This document shows, piece after piece, positions 53,187-62,841 of a stretch of 64,000 bases of DNA. The translations under genes were made by a program, and so were the position numbers. The notes below the pieces were generated by a model that was given only the letters and a program-made list of their open reading frames with translations, was not told the DNA's origin and ran no database searches. The stretch lies in contig NZ_RAZT01000005.1 in the NCBI RefSeq assembly GCF_003626635.1, positions 371,904 through 435,903 on the forward strand, in the 5' to 3' direction. The stretch is from Micromonospora musae (GTDB lineage: Bacteria > Actinomycetota > Actinomycetes > Mycobacteriales > Micromonosporaceae). Positions within the stretch are counted from its first letter, which is position 1. The number at the start of each line of letters is the position of its first letter.

Positions 53187-55151
53187 TCAGCGGGGTAGGG
53201 CGCGGAGGAAGCGTTCGGCGATCGGTACGGCGGAGGCGGTGCTCGCGCCGCCCTTCTCGACGAAGACGGCGAACGCCACGTCCCCCTGCCAGCCGACGAA
53301 CCAGGCGTGGGTGTGCGCCGGGTTGTTGTCGTACTCGGCGGTGCCGGTCTTGCCGTGCACCGGCTGGCCCGGTACGTCCTTCAGCGTGCTCGCGGTGCCC
53401 ACGGTGACGACTTCCCGCATCATGGCCCGTAGCGCCTGCACCGACTCGGGCTTCAGCGGCTGACCGGGCGGGGCCGCCTTGGCGGGGGCCGGATCCAGCA
53501 GCAGCTTGGGCTGGGCGAAGTGGCCGCGGGCGACGGCGGCGGTGGCGGCCGCCAGGGCCAGTGGGCTGACCAGCGTGGTGCCTTGGCCGAACGAGGCGGC
53601 GGCCTGTTCGGCGGGGGACCCGTTCGCCGAGACCTTGCCGGTGAACGCGTCGACCCCGAGGTCCCACTGCCCCTCCAGGCCCAACGACCGGCCGGCGACC
53701 GCCAGACCGTCGCCGCCCAGCTTCGGGGCCAACGCCGCGAACGCGGTGTTGCAGGACTTCGCGAAGTCGGTGCGGAAGGGCACCGCGCCCAACGCGAAGT
53801 TGTCCGAGTTCTTGAACGACCGGCCGTCCACCGTGAAGGTCTTGTCGCACTTCACGGTGGTCTCCGGCGTGACCGCGCCGCGGTCGAGCAGGCCCAGGGC
53901 GCTGACCATCTTGAAGGTCGAGCCGGGCGGGACCTGGGCGTCGAAGGCGAGGTTCTCTCCGGCCGGGCCGGGACCGTTCGCCGCCGCGAGCACCGCGCCG
54001 TCGCTGATCCGTACGGCCACCAGGGCGGAGCGTTGCGGCTGTGCGCGCAGCGCCCCGTCGGCCGCGTTCTGCACGGCCACGTCGAGGGTCGTCTTCAGCG
54101 GCTGGCCCGGCTGGGGCTCGTGGTGGAAGACCTCCTTGCCGGTCGGCACCAGCGTGCCGTCCTCGCCGGGACGCTTGATGATCACGGTGAAGCCGGGTCG
54201 CCCGCGCAGCCGGTCGTCGTACCGGCCCTGCAACCCGCCGTGCCCGACGAGGTCACCGGCGAGGTACTTCTCGGGGTGGGCGGCCAGGTCGTCGGCCTGT
54301 GCCGGGTCCACCGAGCCGAGCAGCGCCCGGGCGAACTCCCGGGTGGGGGCGAGGTCCGCCTTGTCGGACTGGAACTTCGTGCCGGGCAGGTCGTAGATGC
54401 GCGACTTGATCTGCCGGTACGCCTCGTCCCGCAGCGTCACCACCTCGACGAACGCGCCGGGATCGGCCTCGGAGAGGCGCTTGGGCAGGTCGGCGAGGTC
54501 GACCGCCGGCACGATCACCGGCCGGATGGCCCGGAACGCGCTGTCGAGCTTCTTGACCAGCCCCGGCACGTCGCTGACCTGGTTGGGCTGCACGCCGACC
54601 CGGACGATCGGTCGCGGCGCCACGATCGGCCGTCCGGCGGCGTCCAGCACGCCCGCGCGGGCGCCGGTGTCGCGGCGCAGCCCGAGCCGGTCGCCCTTGG
54701 TGAGCTGCTCCTGCACGAGCTGCGGCTCCCAGATCACCTGCCACTGGCCGTCGTCGCCGTGCGCCAGCCGCACCTGACGGTCGTACGCCCAGCGGGTGTC
54801 GCCCTGGAGCGTCCACTCGATCCGGATTCCGGCGGTGGCGGTGTCTGCGGTGATCTTGGCGTCGCCCTGCCGGCGCAGCGTGGGCGGGGTGGCGGCCAGC
54901 TCGCCGGAGAGCTCCTTGATCTCCTTGACCACCTCGTCGGCGGGGACCTTGGCGCCGGTCGCGTCGACGAAGCCCACGGTCTGCAGGTCGCCGGAGCGCC
55001 AACCGGACAGGAAGGCGTCGACGCTGCGTTCCGGGCCGTCCTCGCCGGAGCACGCGGTGAGCGCGCCGACGCCGATCAGGCTGGCGGCCACGGCGACGAG
55101 AAGCCGGTTGGGGCGGGTGCGACGGGTGTGACGTGGGTACGACAGGGGCAT
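53187..55151 (-). CDS. Penicillin-binding lipoprotein, class B with MecA-type N-terminal domain
   Basis: 654 residues. The signal peptide ends in a lipobox (LTAC, Cys34), so it is probably membrane-tethered by lipid. Residues about 38-150 form an NTF2-like MecA_N domain (RSVDAFLSGWRSGDL), then a PBP dimerisation region and a transpeptidase with STFK (Ser411), SCN (466-468) and KTGTAEY (601-607). The architecture is that of PBP2a and of the mycobacterial penicillin-binding lipoprotein. PBP2a relatives can have low beta-lactam affinity; not testable here. Divergent from gdh. Confidence 0.92.
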   Translation of the reverse strand: MPLSYPRHTRRTRPNRLLVAVAASLIGVGALTACSGEDGPERSVDAFLSGWRSGDLQTVGFVDATGAKVPADEVVKEIKELSGELAATPPTLRRQGDAKITADTATAGIRIEWTLQGDTRWAYDRQVRLAHGDDGQWQVIWEPQLVQEQLTKGDRLGLRRDTGARAGVLDAAGRPIVAPRPIVRVGVQPNQVSDVPGLVKKLDSAFRAIRPVIVPAVDLADLPKRLSEADPGAFVEVVTLRDEAYRQIKSRIYDLPGTKFQSDKADLAPTREFARALLGSVDPAQADDLAAHPEKYLAGDLVGHGGLQGRYDDRLRGRPGFTVIIKRPGEDGTLVPTGKEVFHHEPQPGQPLKTTLDVAVQNAADGALRAQPQRSALVAVRISDGAVLAAANGPGPAGENLAFDAQVPPGSTFKMVSALGLLDRGAVTPETTVKCDKTFTVDGRSFKNSDNFALGAVPFRTDFAKSCNTAFAALAPKLGGDGLAVAGRSLGLEGQWDLGVDAFTGKVSANGSPAEQAAASFGQGTTLVSPLALAAATAAVARGHFAQPKLLLDPAPAKAAPPGQPLKPESVQALRAMMREVVTVGTASTLKDVPGQPVHGKTGTAEYDNNPAHTHAWFVGWQGDVAFAVFVEKGGASTASAVPIAERFLRALPR

Positions 55152-55441
55152 GCGTCAGGTCCCTCCGCGGTCGGGTCGCCCCACGCTAGTACGTGAACGG
55201 CGGACCCACTGTCCGGGACGGGCCGCGACGTGGGGAAAGACTGGGCGGGGGCAGTGTGATGAACATCGCGCGAAGGGGTACACGGCAGGCGGCCAACCTC
55301 GGACCCGCAAGGGGCGAATGGACAAAGTCCAGATCCGGACGTCCGGCCCGTGGTCCGCCCGCGAAGGGGTGAACCCGTAGGGCCTAGGCTGGGCGGCAGA
55401 GTGACCCACAATGCGGTGGGTCGTCGAGGGGAGTGGCACCG
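55152..55441. other. 290-bp divergent promoter region, PBP lipoprotein / gdh
   Basis: No gene is supported. TAGGCT at about 55384-55389 is a possible -10 for gdh, with a leader of about 45 nt. The rest is moderately GC-rich with no clear dyad that I can see. Confidence 0.4.
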
Positions 55442-58400
55442 ATGGACCGGCGTCCGGCGATCAAACCGGAATCCGACCTCCGGCTGAACGACACCGGCGG
55501 GAACGACGACAGCTTCGATTCGGCGACCGACGGGGACGGCTACGGCCGGCTCGACACGGGCGTCACCGGGCTGACCGGGTCGAGCATCGACACCATCTAC
55601 GAGCTCGGCCTGCCGACGGAGGCGCTGGCCGACGACGTGGAGGACGCCGAGCTCGACGAACCCGTACCCAACGCGGAGCGTCTGGTAGCCCAGGCGGTCG
55701 CGCTCGCGGGGGACGACCAGGACGCGGCGACGCTGGTCAGCCGTTTCTGGCGGTTCGCGCCGGACGAGGAGCTGATCGGCTTCACCGCCGAGGAGATGCT
55801 CGACGCGGCGCGCGCGCACCGGGACCTGGCGCAGCAGCGGGTGCCGGGCGAGCTGAAGCTGCGCATCCACGAGCCGGACGCCGAGCAGCACCACACCGTG
55901 GTCGAGATCGTCGTCGACGACATGCCCTTCCTGGTCGACTCGGTGACGGCGCTGCTCAACTCGCACCATCTCGACGTCCACCTGCTGGTCCACCCGCTGG
56001 TCGTGGTGCGCCGGGAGCCGCTGGGTCGGCTGGCTGAGGTCTCCGCGGACGTCGAGCCGGACGACGCGATCGCCGGCGACCTGGTCGAGAGCTGGATGCG
56101 GATCGAGATCGATCCGGTCCGGGACGCCGCCGAGCGGGACCGGATCCGCCGGGAGCTGCAGCGGGTCCTCACCGACGTCCGCGAGGCGGTGGAGGACTGG
56201 CCCAAGATGCGGCAGCGGGCCCTGGCGCTCGCCGACGAGTTGGCCGCCGCCCGCACCAGTGACAACCGGCCGCCGGTGCCGGAGAAGGACATCACCGACT
56301 CGGTCGAGCTGCTGCGGTGGCTCGCCCACGACCACTTCACCTTCCTCGGCTACCGCGAGTACCGGCTGGTCGACACCCCCCAGGGCGGTCAGGCGCTGGA
56401 GGCGGTGCTCGGCACCGGGCTCGGCATCCTGCGGCAGGACGCGCCGGAGGCGCGGGCGCTGTCGTCGATGACGCCCGAAGCCCACGAGAAGGTGCTGGAG
56501 AAGCGCCTCCTGATCATCACGAAGGCGAACTCGCGGGCCACCGTGCACCGGTCGGCGTACCTGGACTACATCGGCTTCAAGATCTTCGACGAGGCCGGCC
56601 AGGTGGTCGGGGAGCGGCGCTTCCTGGGCCTCTTCTCGACGGCCGCGTACCGCACCAGCGTGCGGGAGCTGCCGGTGGTCCGCCGCAAGGTCGCCGAGGT
56701 GCTCGAACGCTCGGGCCTCAGCCGGCGCAGCCACTCCGGCAAGGACCTGCTCCAGATCCTGGAGACCTACCCGCGCGACGAGCTCTTCCAGATCAAGACC
56801 GACGACCTTTACCACGCGGTGATCGGTGTCCTGCGGATGGCCGGACGCCGGCAGCTGCGGGTGTTCCTGCGCAAGGACGCCTACGGGCGGTTCATCTCCT
56901 GCCTGATCTACCTGCCGCGGGACCGGTTCACCACCCAGAACCGGCTGCGCATGCAGGACATCCTGCTGCGCGAGCTGAACGGCGTGGGGGTGGACTACAC
57001 CACCCGGGTCACCGAGTCGATGCTCGCCCGGGTGCACTTCATCGTCCGCACCGACCCGACGAACCCGCCCGGCGACATCGACGCCGACCTGCTCGCCGAG
57101 GAACTCGCCGACGCGACCCGGCTCTGGGACGACGACTACCGGCTGGTGCTGGAGCGCAAGCTCGGCGACGAGCAGGCCAAGCACCTCTTCGCCCGGTACG
57201 CCGACGCGTTCCCGGAGGGCTACAAGGACGGCCACACGCCGTACGAGGCGATGAAGGACCTGGCCAAGCTGGAGCTGCTCGAGGAGCCGGGCCAGCTGGA
57301 GATGCACCTGTTCCGCAAGCAGTCCGCCCCGCGGGCGGGGGCGCGGACCGGCGCGGACCAGGACGAGTCGATGGACGTCCGGTTCAAGGTCTACCGGTAC
57401 GGCGAGCCGATGATGCTCTCCGCCGTGCTGCCGGTGCTGCACTCGCTCGGCGTACGGGTGATCGACGAGCATCCGTACGAGGTGGACCGGATCGACGGCC
57501 GGATCTGGCTGTACGACTTCGGGTTGCAGCTGCCCGAGGCCCACCAGGAGCTGGCCGAGGTGCGCCCGCACGTGGAGAACGCCTTCGCGGCGGCGTGGCG
57601 GGGCGAGGCCGAGGTGGACCGCTTCAACGAGCTGGTGCTGCGCGCCGGGTTGACCTGGCGGCAGGTGGTGGTGCTCCGGGCCTACGCGAAGTACCTGCGG
57701 CAGGCCGGCACGGTCTTCTCGCAGGACTACATGGAGCAGACCTTCATCGCGTACCCGCGCATCGCCGAGCTGCTGGTCCAGCTCTTCGAGACCCGTTTCG
57801 CGCCCGGCGAACCCGACACCGGGCAGCGCCAGGAGCGCAGCGCCGAGCTGGTGGAGAGCATCCGTACGGCGCTCGACGAGGTGGCCAGCCTCGACCAGGA
57901 CCGGATCCTGCGCTCGTACCTGACGCTGATCCAGGCGACCCTGCGGACCAGCTTCTACCAGCGGCGCACCGACGGGCGGCCCAAGTCGTACGTGGCGTTC
58001 AAGCTCGACCCGCAGGCCCTTCCGGACCTGCCGGCGCCCCGGCCGAAGTTCGAGATCTTCGTGTACTCGCCCCGGTTCGAGGGTGTCCACCTGCGCTTCG
58101 GCTCGGTGGCCCGCGGTGGTCTGCGCTGGTCCGACCGGCGGGAGGACTTCCGCACCGAGGTGCTGGGCCTGGTCAAGGCGCAGATGGTGAAGAACACCGT
58201 CATCGTGCCGGTCGGCGCCAAGGGCGGCTTCGTGCTCAAGCAGAAGCCGGGGGACCGGGACGAGGCGGTCGCCTGCTACAAGGAGTTCATCTCCGGGCTG
58301 CTCGACGTGACCGACAACATCGTCGGCGGGCAGATCGTGCCGCCGGAGGACGTGGTCCGGCACGACGGCGACGACCCGTACATGGTGGTCGCGGCGGACA

Positions 58401-60499
58401 AGGGCACCGCCACCTTCTCCGACATCGCCAACGAGATCTCCACGGCGCACAACTTCTGGCTCGGTGACGCGTTCGCCTCCGGTGGCTCGGCCGGATACGA
58501 CCACAAGAAGATGGGCATCACCGCCCGGGGCGCCTGGGAGTCCGTGAAGCGGCACTTCCGGGAGCTGGGGCACGACACCCAGAGCGAGGACTTCACCGTG
58601 GTCGGCGTCGGCGACATGTCCGGCGACGTCTTCGGTAACGGCATGCTCCTCTCGGAGCACATCCGGTTGGTGGCCGCCTTCGACCACCGGCACATCATCC
58701 TCGACCCGGACCCGGACGCGGCCACCTCGTACGCCGAGCGGAAGCGGCTCTTCGACCTGCCCCGCTCGTCGTGGGAGGACTACAACGCGGAGTTGATCTC
58801 GGCGGGGGGCGGCATCTACCCGCGTACCGCCAAGTCCATCCCGATCTCGCCGCAGATCCGGGTGCGGCTCGGCCTGGACGACGGCGTGAACCAGCTCTCG
58901 CCGCAGGAGCTGATGCGGGCGATCCTGACCGCGCCGGTGGACCTGCTCTGGAACGGCGGCATCGGCACGTACGTCAAGGCCTCCAGCCAGACCGACGCGG
59001 AGGTGGGCGACAAGTCCAACGACGCGATCCGGGTCGACGGCAGGAGCCTGCGCTGCCGGGTCGTCGGTGAGGGCGGCAACCTGGGCTTCACCCAGCTCGG
59101 CCGGATCGAGTACGCCTTGACCGGCGGTCGCATCTACACCGACTTCATCGACAACGCGGCCGGCGTGGACACCTCCGACCACGAGGTGAACATCAAGATC
59201 CTGCTCAACACCGCGGTCGCCGACGACGAGCTGACCACGGCGGCGCGGGACGAGCTGCTCGCCGAGATGACCGACGAGGTCGCGGAGCTGGTGCTGCGGG
59301 ACAACTACGACCAGGCCCGGGCGATCAACAACGCCCAGGCGCAGGCCGCGTCCCTGCTGCCGGTGCACCGGCGGATGATCAACGACCTGGAGCGCTTGGG
59401 TGCGCTCGACCGGTCGCTGGAGGCGTTGCCACCGGACGAGGAGCTCGCGGTCCGGGTGGAGTCCGGACTGACCGCTCCGGAGTTCGCGGTGCTGCTCGCG
59501 TACGTCAAGATCGTCCTCGAGCGGGACATCCTCGCCGACGGGCTCGCCGACGAGGAGTGGACGACCGACGTCCTGGTCAACTACTTCCCGACGCCGATGC
59601 GCGAGCGGTTCGCCGACCGGATGGCCCGGCACCGGCTCCGCCGGGACATCGTGACCACGGTGCTGGTGAACGAGGCGATCAACCGGGGCGGCATCTCGTT
59701 CGTGTTCCGGGTGACGGAGGAGACGGCGGCCTCGGCGGCCGACGTGATCCGGGCGTACGTGGTGGTCCGTGAGGTCTTCGGGCTGGGGGAGCTCTGGGAC
59801 GCGGTCGAGGCCCTGGACAACAAGGTCTCGCCGGAGTTGCAGACCAGCGTCTACCTGGACACCCGTCGGCTGCTCGACCGGGCGGTGCGGTGGCTGGTCA
59901 CCAACCGTCGCTCGCCGATCGACGTACCGGCAGAGATCCGCCGGCTCCGCGACGGCGTGGCGCGGCTGCTGCCCGGCCTGGAGAGCCTCTTCTACGGCAG
60001 CGAGCGGGAGGCCATCACGGCCCACATCGACTCGATGACGGAGCGGGGCCTGCCGCGCGAGCTGGCCGAGCAGGCGACCCGGCTGATGTACAGCTTCGGC
60101 CTGCTGGACGTGGTGGAGACGGCGGCGAACCGGCGACGGGACGTCGGCGAGGTGGCTCCGGTCTACTTCGTGCTCTCCGACCTCTTCCGGGTGGACTCGC
60201 TGCTGTCGAAGATCTCCCTGCTGCCGCGGGAGGACCGGTGGCAGACGCTGGCCCGGATGGCGCTGCGCTACGACCTGTACGCCGCGCTGGCCGCGCTCAC
60301 CGCCGAGGTGCTCGACTCGACGCCGGACGACCTGTCGCCGCAGGAGCGGGTGCAGCAGTGGGAGAAGTCGAACTCGACCTCCATCCACCGGACCCGGCGG
60401 GCGATGGGCGAGTTCGACGAGTCCCGGGCGGATCTCGCCGCGCTGTCAGTGCTGCTGCGCCAGATCCGCACCCTGGTGCGGACCTCCGCCGCGGCCTGA
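55442..60499 (+). CDS. gdh: NAD-specific glutamate dehydrogenase, 180-kDa class
   Basis: Oxidative deamination of glutamate to 2-oxoglutarate with NAD. 1685 residues, the large GDH class (L-GDH) with long N-terminal ACT-like regulatory domains (VEIVVDDMPFLVDSVTALL near 150) and a central catalytic part: GGLRWSDRREDFRTEV (near 890), VGAKGGFVLK (near 925), then the nucleotide-binding GEGGNLGFTQLGR (near 1209) and WNGGIGTYVK. A long helical C-terminal domain follows. ATG 55442 is chosen over GTG 55433 because GAGGGGAG lies 8 bases before it. Ends at a perfect terminator. Confidence 0.93.
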   Translation: MDRRPAIKPESDLRLNDTGGNDDSFDSATDGDGYGRLDTGVTGLTGSSIDTIYELGLPTEALADDVEDAELDEPVPNAERLVAQAVALAGDDQDAATLVSRFWRFAPDEELIGFTAEEMLDAARAHRDLAQQRVPGELKLRIHEPDAEQHHTVVEIVVDDMPFLVDSVTALLNSHHLDVHLLVHPLVVVRREPLGRLAEVSADVEPDDAIAGDLVESWMRIEIDPVRDAAERDRIRRELQRVLTDVREAVEDWPKMRQRALALADELAAARTSDNRPPVPEKDITDSVELLRWLAHDHFTFLGYREYRLVDTPQGGQALEAVLGTGLGILRQDAPEARALSSMTPEAHEKVLEKRLLIITKANSRATVHRSAYLDYIGFKIFDEAGQVVGERRFLGLFSTAAYRTSVRELPVVRRKVAEVLERSGLSRRSHSGKDLLQILETYPRDELFQIKTDDLYHAVIGVLRMAGRRQLRVFLRKDAYGRFISCLIYLPRDRFTTQNRLRMQDILLRELNGVGVDYTTRVTESMLARVHFIVRTDPTNPPGDIDADLLAEELADATRLWDDDYRLVLERKLGDEQAKHLFARYADAFPEGYKDGHTPYEAMKDLAKLELLEEPGQLEMHLFRKQSAPRAGARTGADQDESMDVRFKVYRYGEPMMLSAVLPVLHSLGVRVIDEHPYEVDRIDGRIWLYDFGLQLPEAHQELAEVRPHVENAFAAAWRGEAEVDRFNELVLRAGLTWRQVVVLRAYAKYLRQAGTVFSQDYMEQTFIAYPRIAELLVQLFETRFAPGEPDTGQRQERSAELVESIRTALDEVASLDQDRILRSYLTLIQATLRTSFYQRRTDGRPKSYVAFKLDPQALPDLPAPRPKFEIFVYSPRFEGVHLRFGSVARGGLRWSDRREDFRTEVLGLVKAQMVKNTVIVPVGAKGGFVLKQKPGDRDEAVACYKEFISGLLDVTDNIVGGQIVPPEDVVRHDGDDPYMVVAADKGTATFSDIANEISTAHNFWLGDAFASGGSAGYDHKKMGITARGAWESVKRHFRELGHDTQSEDFTVVGVGDMSGDVFGNGMLLSEHIRLVAAFDHRHIILDPDPDAATSYAERKRLFDLPRSSWEDYNAELISAGGGIYPRTAKSIPISPQIRVRLGLDDGVNQLSPQELMRAILTAPVDLLWNGGIGTYVKASSQTDAEVGDKSNDAIRVDGRSLRCRVVGEGGNLGFTQLGRIEYALTGGRIYTDFIDNAAGVDTSDHEVNIKILLNTAVADDELTTAARDELLAEMTDEVAELVLRDNYDQARAINNAQAQAASLLPVHRRMINDLERLGALDRSLEALPPDEELAVRVESGLTAPEFAVLLAYVKIVLERDILADGLADEEWTTDVLVNYFPTPMRERFADRMARHRLRRDIVTTVLVNEAINRGGISFVFRVTEETAASAADVIRAYVVVREVFGLGELWDAVEALDNKVSPELQTSVYLDTRRLLDRAVRWLVTNRRSPIDVPAEIRRLRDGVARLLPGLESLFYGSEREAITAHIDSMTERGLPRELAEQATRLMYSFGLLDVVETAANRRRDVGEVAPVYFVLSDLFRVDSLLSKISLLPREDRWQTLARMALRYDLYAALAALTAEVLDSTPDDLSPQERVQQWEKSNSTSIHRTRRAMGEFDESRADLAALSVLLRQIRTLVRTSAAA

Positions 60500-60514
60500 C
60501 CGGGGACCGCATGT

Positions 60515-60550
60515 GATCCGGCCGGTCGGGGCATCCCGACCGGCCGGATC
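60515..60550. terminator. Bidirectional terminator between gdh and the sortase gene
   Basis: GATCCGGCCGGTCGGG and CCCGACCGGCCGGATC, a perfect 16-bp stem with a GCAT loop between two convergent genes. Confidence 0.8.
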
Positions 60551-60561
60551 CTGCCCTCTCC

Positions 60562-61260
60562 TCAGCCGACCAGGCTGGCGAAGACGATCACGTTGTTCAG
60601 GTAGCTGCGTGCGGTCTCGTCGAACTGGCCGCCGCAGGTGACCACCCGTAGTCCGGGCCGTTCGCTCGGCCCGTAGACCAACTCGGTCGGGAACTGGTCC
60701 TTCGGGTACGACTTGACCGAGTCGACGCGGAACGTGGCCGGCCGCCCGTCCGACCGGTTGACCGTGACCGTGTCACCGGGTTGCATCGCGCCCAGGTCGA
60801 AGAAGACCGCGGGGCCCATCGCGGCCGAGTCCACGTGACCGACGATGACCGCGTTGCCGACCTCGCCGGGGCTCGGCCCCGGCTCGTACCAGCCCGCGCG
60901 GTCGGCCTGCTCCAGCGGAGGCACCTGTACTGTTCCGTCCGGGTTGGTCCCGAGCGACATGAGCTGTGCGTCCACCCCGATCCGGGGGATCGCGATGGTG
61001 GTGGGCGTCGCGCGGGGAAGTCCGGTGGGCGCTGGGTCCCCCTCGGCCGGCTGGTCCGCCTCGGCCAGTTGGCTCGGCTCGGGGCCGGCCTGGGCCAGGG
61101 GCTGGGGCGGGCGGGGCGCGGAGGCGGTCGTCATAGAGGCGCCGATCATGCCGACGCCGGCCAAGGCGAGCAGGACGACGACAACGGTGCCGGCGGCACG
61201 CCACGGTTTCCCGTGACGGCCGCCGGCCCTTGTCGCCGTCGCGTCAGGCGACCGACTCAT
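60562..61260 (-). CDS. Class F (actinobacterial) sortase
   Basis: Membrane transpeptidase that fixes proteins to the cell wall. 232 residues: N-terminal membrane helix (about 22-43), Pro-rich linker, then the sortase barrel with His142 (VIVGHVDS), Cys209 (RVVTCGGQFD) and Arg218 (TARSYLNN). Small size and the TCGG context fit class F rather than class E. It overlaps the 3' end of the upstream repeat-rich wall protein gene by 17 bp, so the two are one operon and very probably enzyme and substrate. Confidence 0.9.
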   Translation of the reverse strand: MSRSPDATATRAGGRHGKPWRAAGTVVVVLLALAGVGMIGASMTTASAPRPPQPLAQAGPEPSQLAEADQPAEGDPAPTGLPRATPTTIAIPRIGVDAQLMSLGTNPDGTVQVPPLEQADRAGWYEPGPSPGEVGNAVIVGHVDSAAMGPAVFFDLGAMQPGDTVTVNRSDGRPATFRVDSVKSYPKDQFPTELVYGPSERPGLRVVTCGGQFDETARSYLNNVIVFASLVG

Positions 61261-62518
61261 CGGTCCGCCGACGACGCATCAGCACGATCCCGCCCAGGGC
61301 GGCGGCGCCGAGCAGGCTCGCACCCCCGGCGGCCAGGTTCATGTCGGTGCCGCCGGCCACGCCGCCGTCACCACCGTCGACCCCACCGCGCGGCAGGACG
61401 ACCAGCTCGCCCTCGCCGCAGGAGCCCTTCAGCTCGTAGCGGCCGGGCTTGGCGTCCTTGTCGACCTTGGCCTCGCCGTAGTAGACGAAGTCACGCTTGT
61501 GCTCCCAGCCCTTGTCGCCGCCTTCGCGGGACTCCTCGCCGTTCCAGCCGCTCTCGCTGCCGCCGTTCTCCCACGAGCCCTTCTCTTCGTGGTCGCGGGA
61601 CTCCTCGTCCTTCTTCGAGTCCGAGCCGTACTCCGACCCGTTCTCCGAGCCGTACTCGCCGCCGCCGTTCTCCCACGAGCCGTTCTCCTCGTGGCTGCGG
61701 GACTCCTCGTCCTTCTTGTCGTCCTTCTTCTTGTCGTCCTTCTTGTCGCCGTTCTCCTCGCGGCCCGCGTCCTGGCCGTGCTCGTAGCCGTTCCAGTCCT
61801 TGCGGTCCTCGTTCTTGCGGTCTTCGTCCTTGCGGTCCTCGTGCTTGCGGTCTTCGTCCTTGCGGTCCTCGTGCTTGCGGTCCTCTTCCTTCTTGGGGTC
61901 GTCGGCGGCCGCGCCCTGACCACCGTTCGCCGAAGTCCGCTCGCCGTTCTGCCAGTCGCCGCCGTTCTCGCTGCCTTCGTAGTCACGACCCGAGTCGTCC
62001 CGAGCCTCGTGCTCACGACCCTTGTCGTCCTTGCCGTGCTCGTCCTTGCCGTGCTCGTCCTTGCCGTGCTCGTCCTTGCCCTTGTCGTCCTTGCCGTGCT
62101 CGTCCTTGCCGTTCTGGTCCTTGCCGTGCTCGTCCTTGCCCTTGTCGTCCTTGCCGTGCTCGTCCTTGCCGTTCTGGTCCTTGCCGTGCTCGTCCTTGCC
62201 CTTGTCGTCCTTGCGGTTGTCGTCCTTGCCGTGCTCGTCGCCCCGGTCCTCGCGCCGGTCGTCCTTCACGGGCTTGAGGTCGACCTTGCCGGTGACCTTC
62301 GACCACACGAAGGCGTGCTCCTGCTTCTCGGAGCAGATCTCGAGGAGCTTGACCTCTTCGCCGGCCTTCACGACGTGCGGCTTGGCCAGGACCTTCCCGT
62401 CCCGGTCCTTGCCGTCGTGGTGCCCGTCCGCGAGCGCGACTCCGGGGGTGAAAACCAGGAGGGACGCCCCACCGAGGGCGGCGCCCGCGACGATCTTCCC
62501 GAGCATCTTCTTAGCCAT
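61244..62518 (-). CDS. Secreted charged-repeat wall protein, probable sortase substrate
   Basis: 424 residues: signal peptide (cleavage after ALA, residue 30), an N-terminal strand-rich segment (KPHVVKAGEEVKLLEICSEK), about 260 residues of Lys/Asp/Glu/His/Gly repeats (KDEHG, KDDKG, KDQNG, EDRKDEDRKH), then a second strand-rich segment (AKPGRYELKGSCGEGELVVLP) and a C-terminal membrane helix with RRRR. No LPXTG; instead LPRGGVDGGDGG precedes the helix (from residue 375). The two strand-rich pieces each have one Cys and look like halves of one Ig-like domain split by the repeats. Start ATG 62518 is followed by a good signal peptide. Confidence 0.85.
   Translation of the reverse strand: MAKKMLGKIVAGAALGGASLLVFTPGVALADGHHDGKDRDGKVLAKPHVVKAGEEVKLLEICSEKQEHAFVWSKVTGKVDLKPVKDDRREDRGDEHGKDDNRKDDKGKDEHGKDQNGKDEHGKDDKGKDEHGKDQNGKDEHGKDDKGKDEHGKDEHGKDEHGKDDKGREHEARDDSGRDYEGSENGGDWQNGERTSANGGQGAAADDPKKEEDRKHEDRKDEDRKHEDRKDEDRKNEDRKDWNGYEHGQDAGREENGDKKDDKKKDDKKDEESRSHEENGSWENGGGEYGSENGSEYGSDSKKDEESRDHEEKGSWENGGSESGWNGEESREGGDKGWEHKRDFVYYGEAKVDKDAKPGRYELKGSCGEGELVVLPRGGVDGGDGGVAGGTDMNLAAGGASLLGAAALGGIVLMRRRRTDESVA
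62020..62230 (-). repeat. 15-bp coding tandem repeats in the wall-protein gene
   Basis: About 13 copies of a 15-bp unit, on the plus strand TCGTCCTTGCCGTGC and variants, encoding KDEHG, KDDKG and KDQNG on the minus strand. A higher-order 60-bp period is visible (the TTGCCGTTCTGG variants are about 60 bp apart). A second array (CGGTCCTCGTGCTTG type) lies at about 61800-61890. Confidence 0.85.
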
Positions 62519-62841
62519 GACCTGCGTCACTCCATCCCTGTTGTCCTGAACTCGGCGCACCCGAGCTGAGACTGACGTTAGACCGTTTCATGACTTATGC
62601 AGGGAAAGATTCGTGTTTCTACGTTTATGCGGTGTAAGCACTTGGCGGGTGGTACGCGGCTTTCGCTCCCAGCGGTGTCACTCGGGAGGGTTGGTGCCGT
62701 GCTGTCCGCGCCTGCGCTCTCCCCACGGCTTGGGCGGGCCTGGGTGATTTGGCCAGGCCCGAATTCGGGCACGGCGCACGACAAGGCCCCTGCCCGACCG
62801 CATCTCGCGTCGGGCAGGGGCCTCCTGCTGTCTGCCGAAGG
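62519..62841. other. 323-bp gap with promoter region and terminator
   Basis: The part next to the wall-protein gene (62575-62640) is clearly AT-richer than its surroundings and should hold its promoter on the minus strand, but I see no confident -35/-10 pair. The far end has the terminator of the next gene. No coding sequence is supported. Confidence 0.45.
62784..62823 (-). terminator. Terminator of the 127-residue protein gene
   Basis: AGGCCCCTGCCCGAC and GTCGGGCAGGGGCCT, a perfect 15-bp stem with a 10-nt loop, 18 bases beyond the stop at 62842. Weak T content after it on the minus strand (TTGTCGTG). Confidence 0.75.

Noticed and set aside
55076..60388. A 1770-codon open frame antisense to the glutamate dehydrogenase gene
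   Set aside because: Composition is Arg/Val/His/Asp-rich in the way expected from reading a GC-rich gene backwards; no domain, start site or ribosome site; the sense frame is a complete NAD-GDH.
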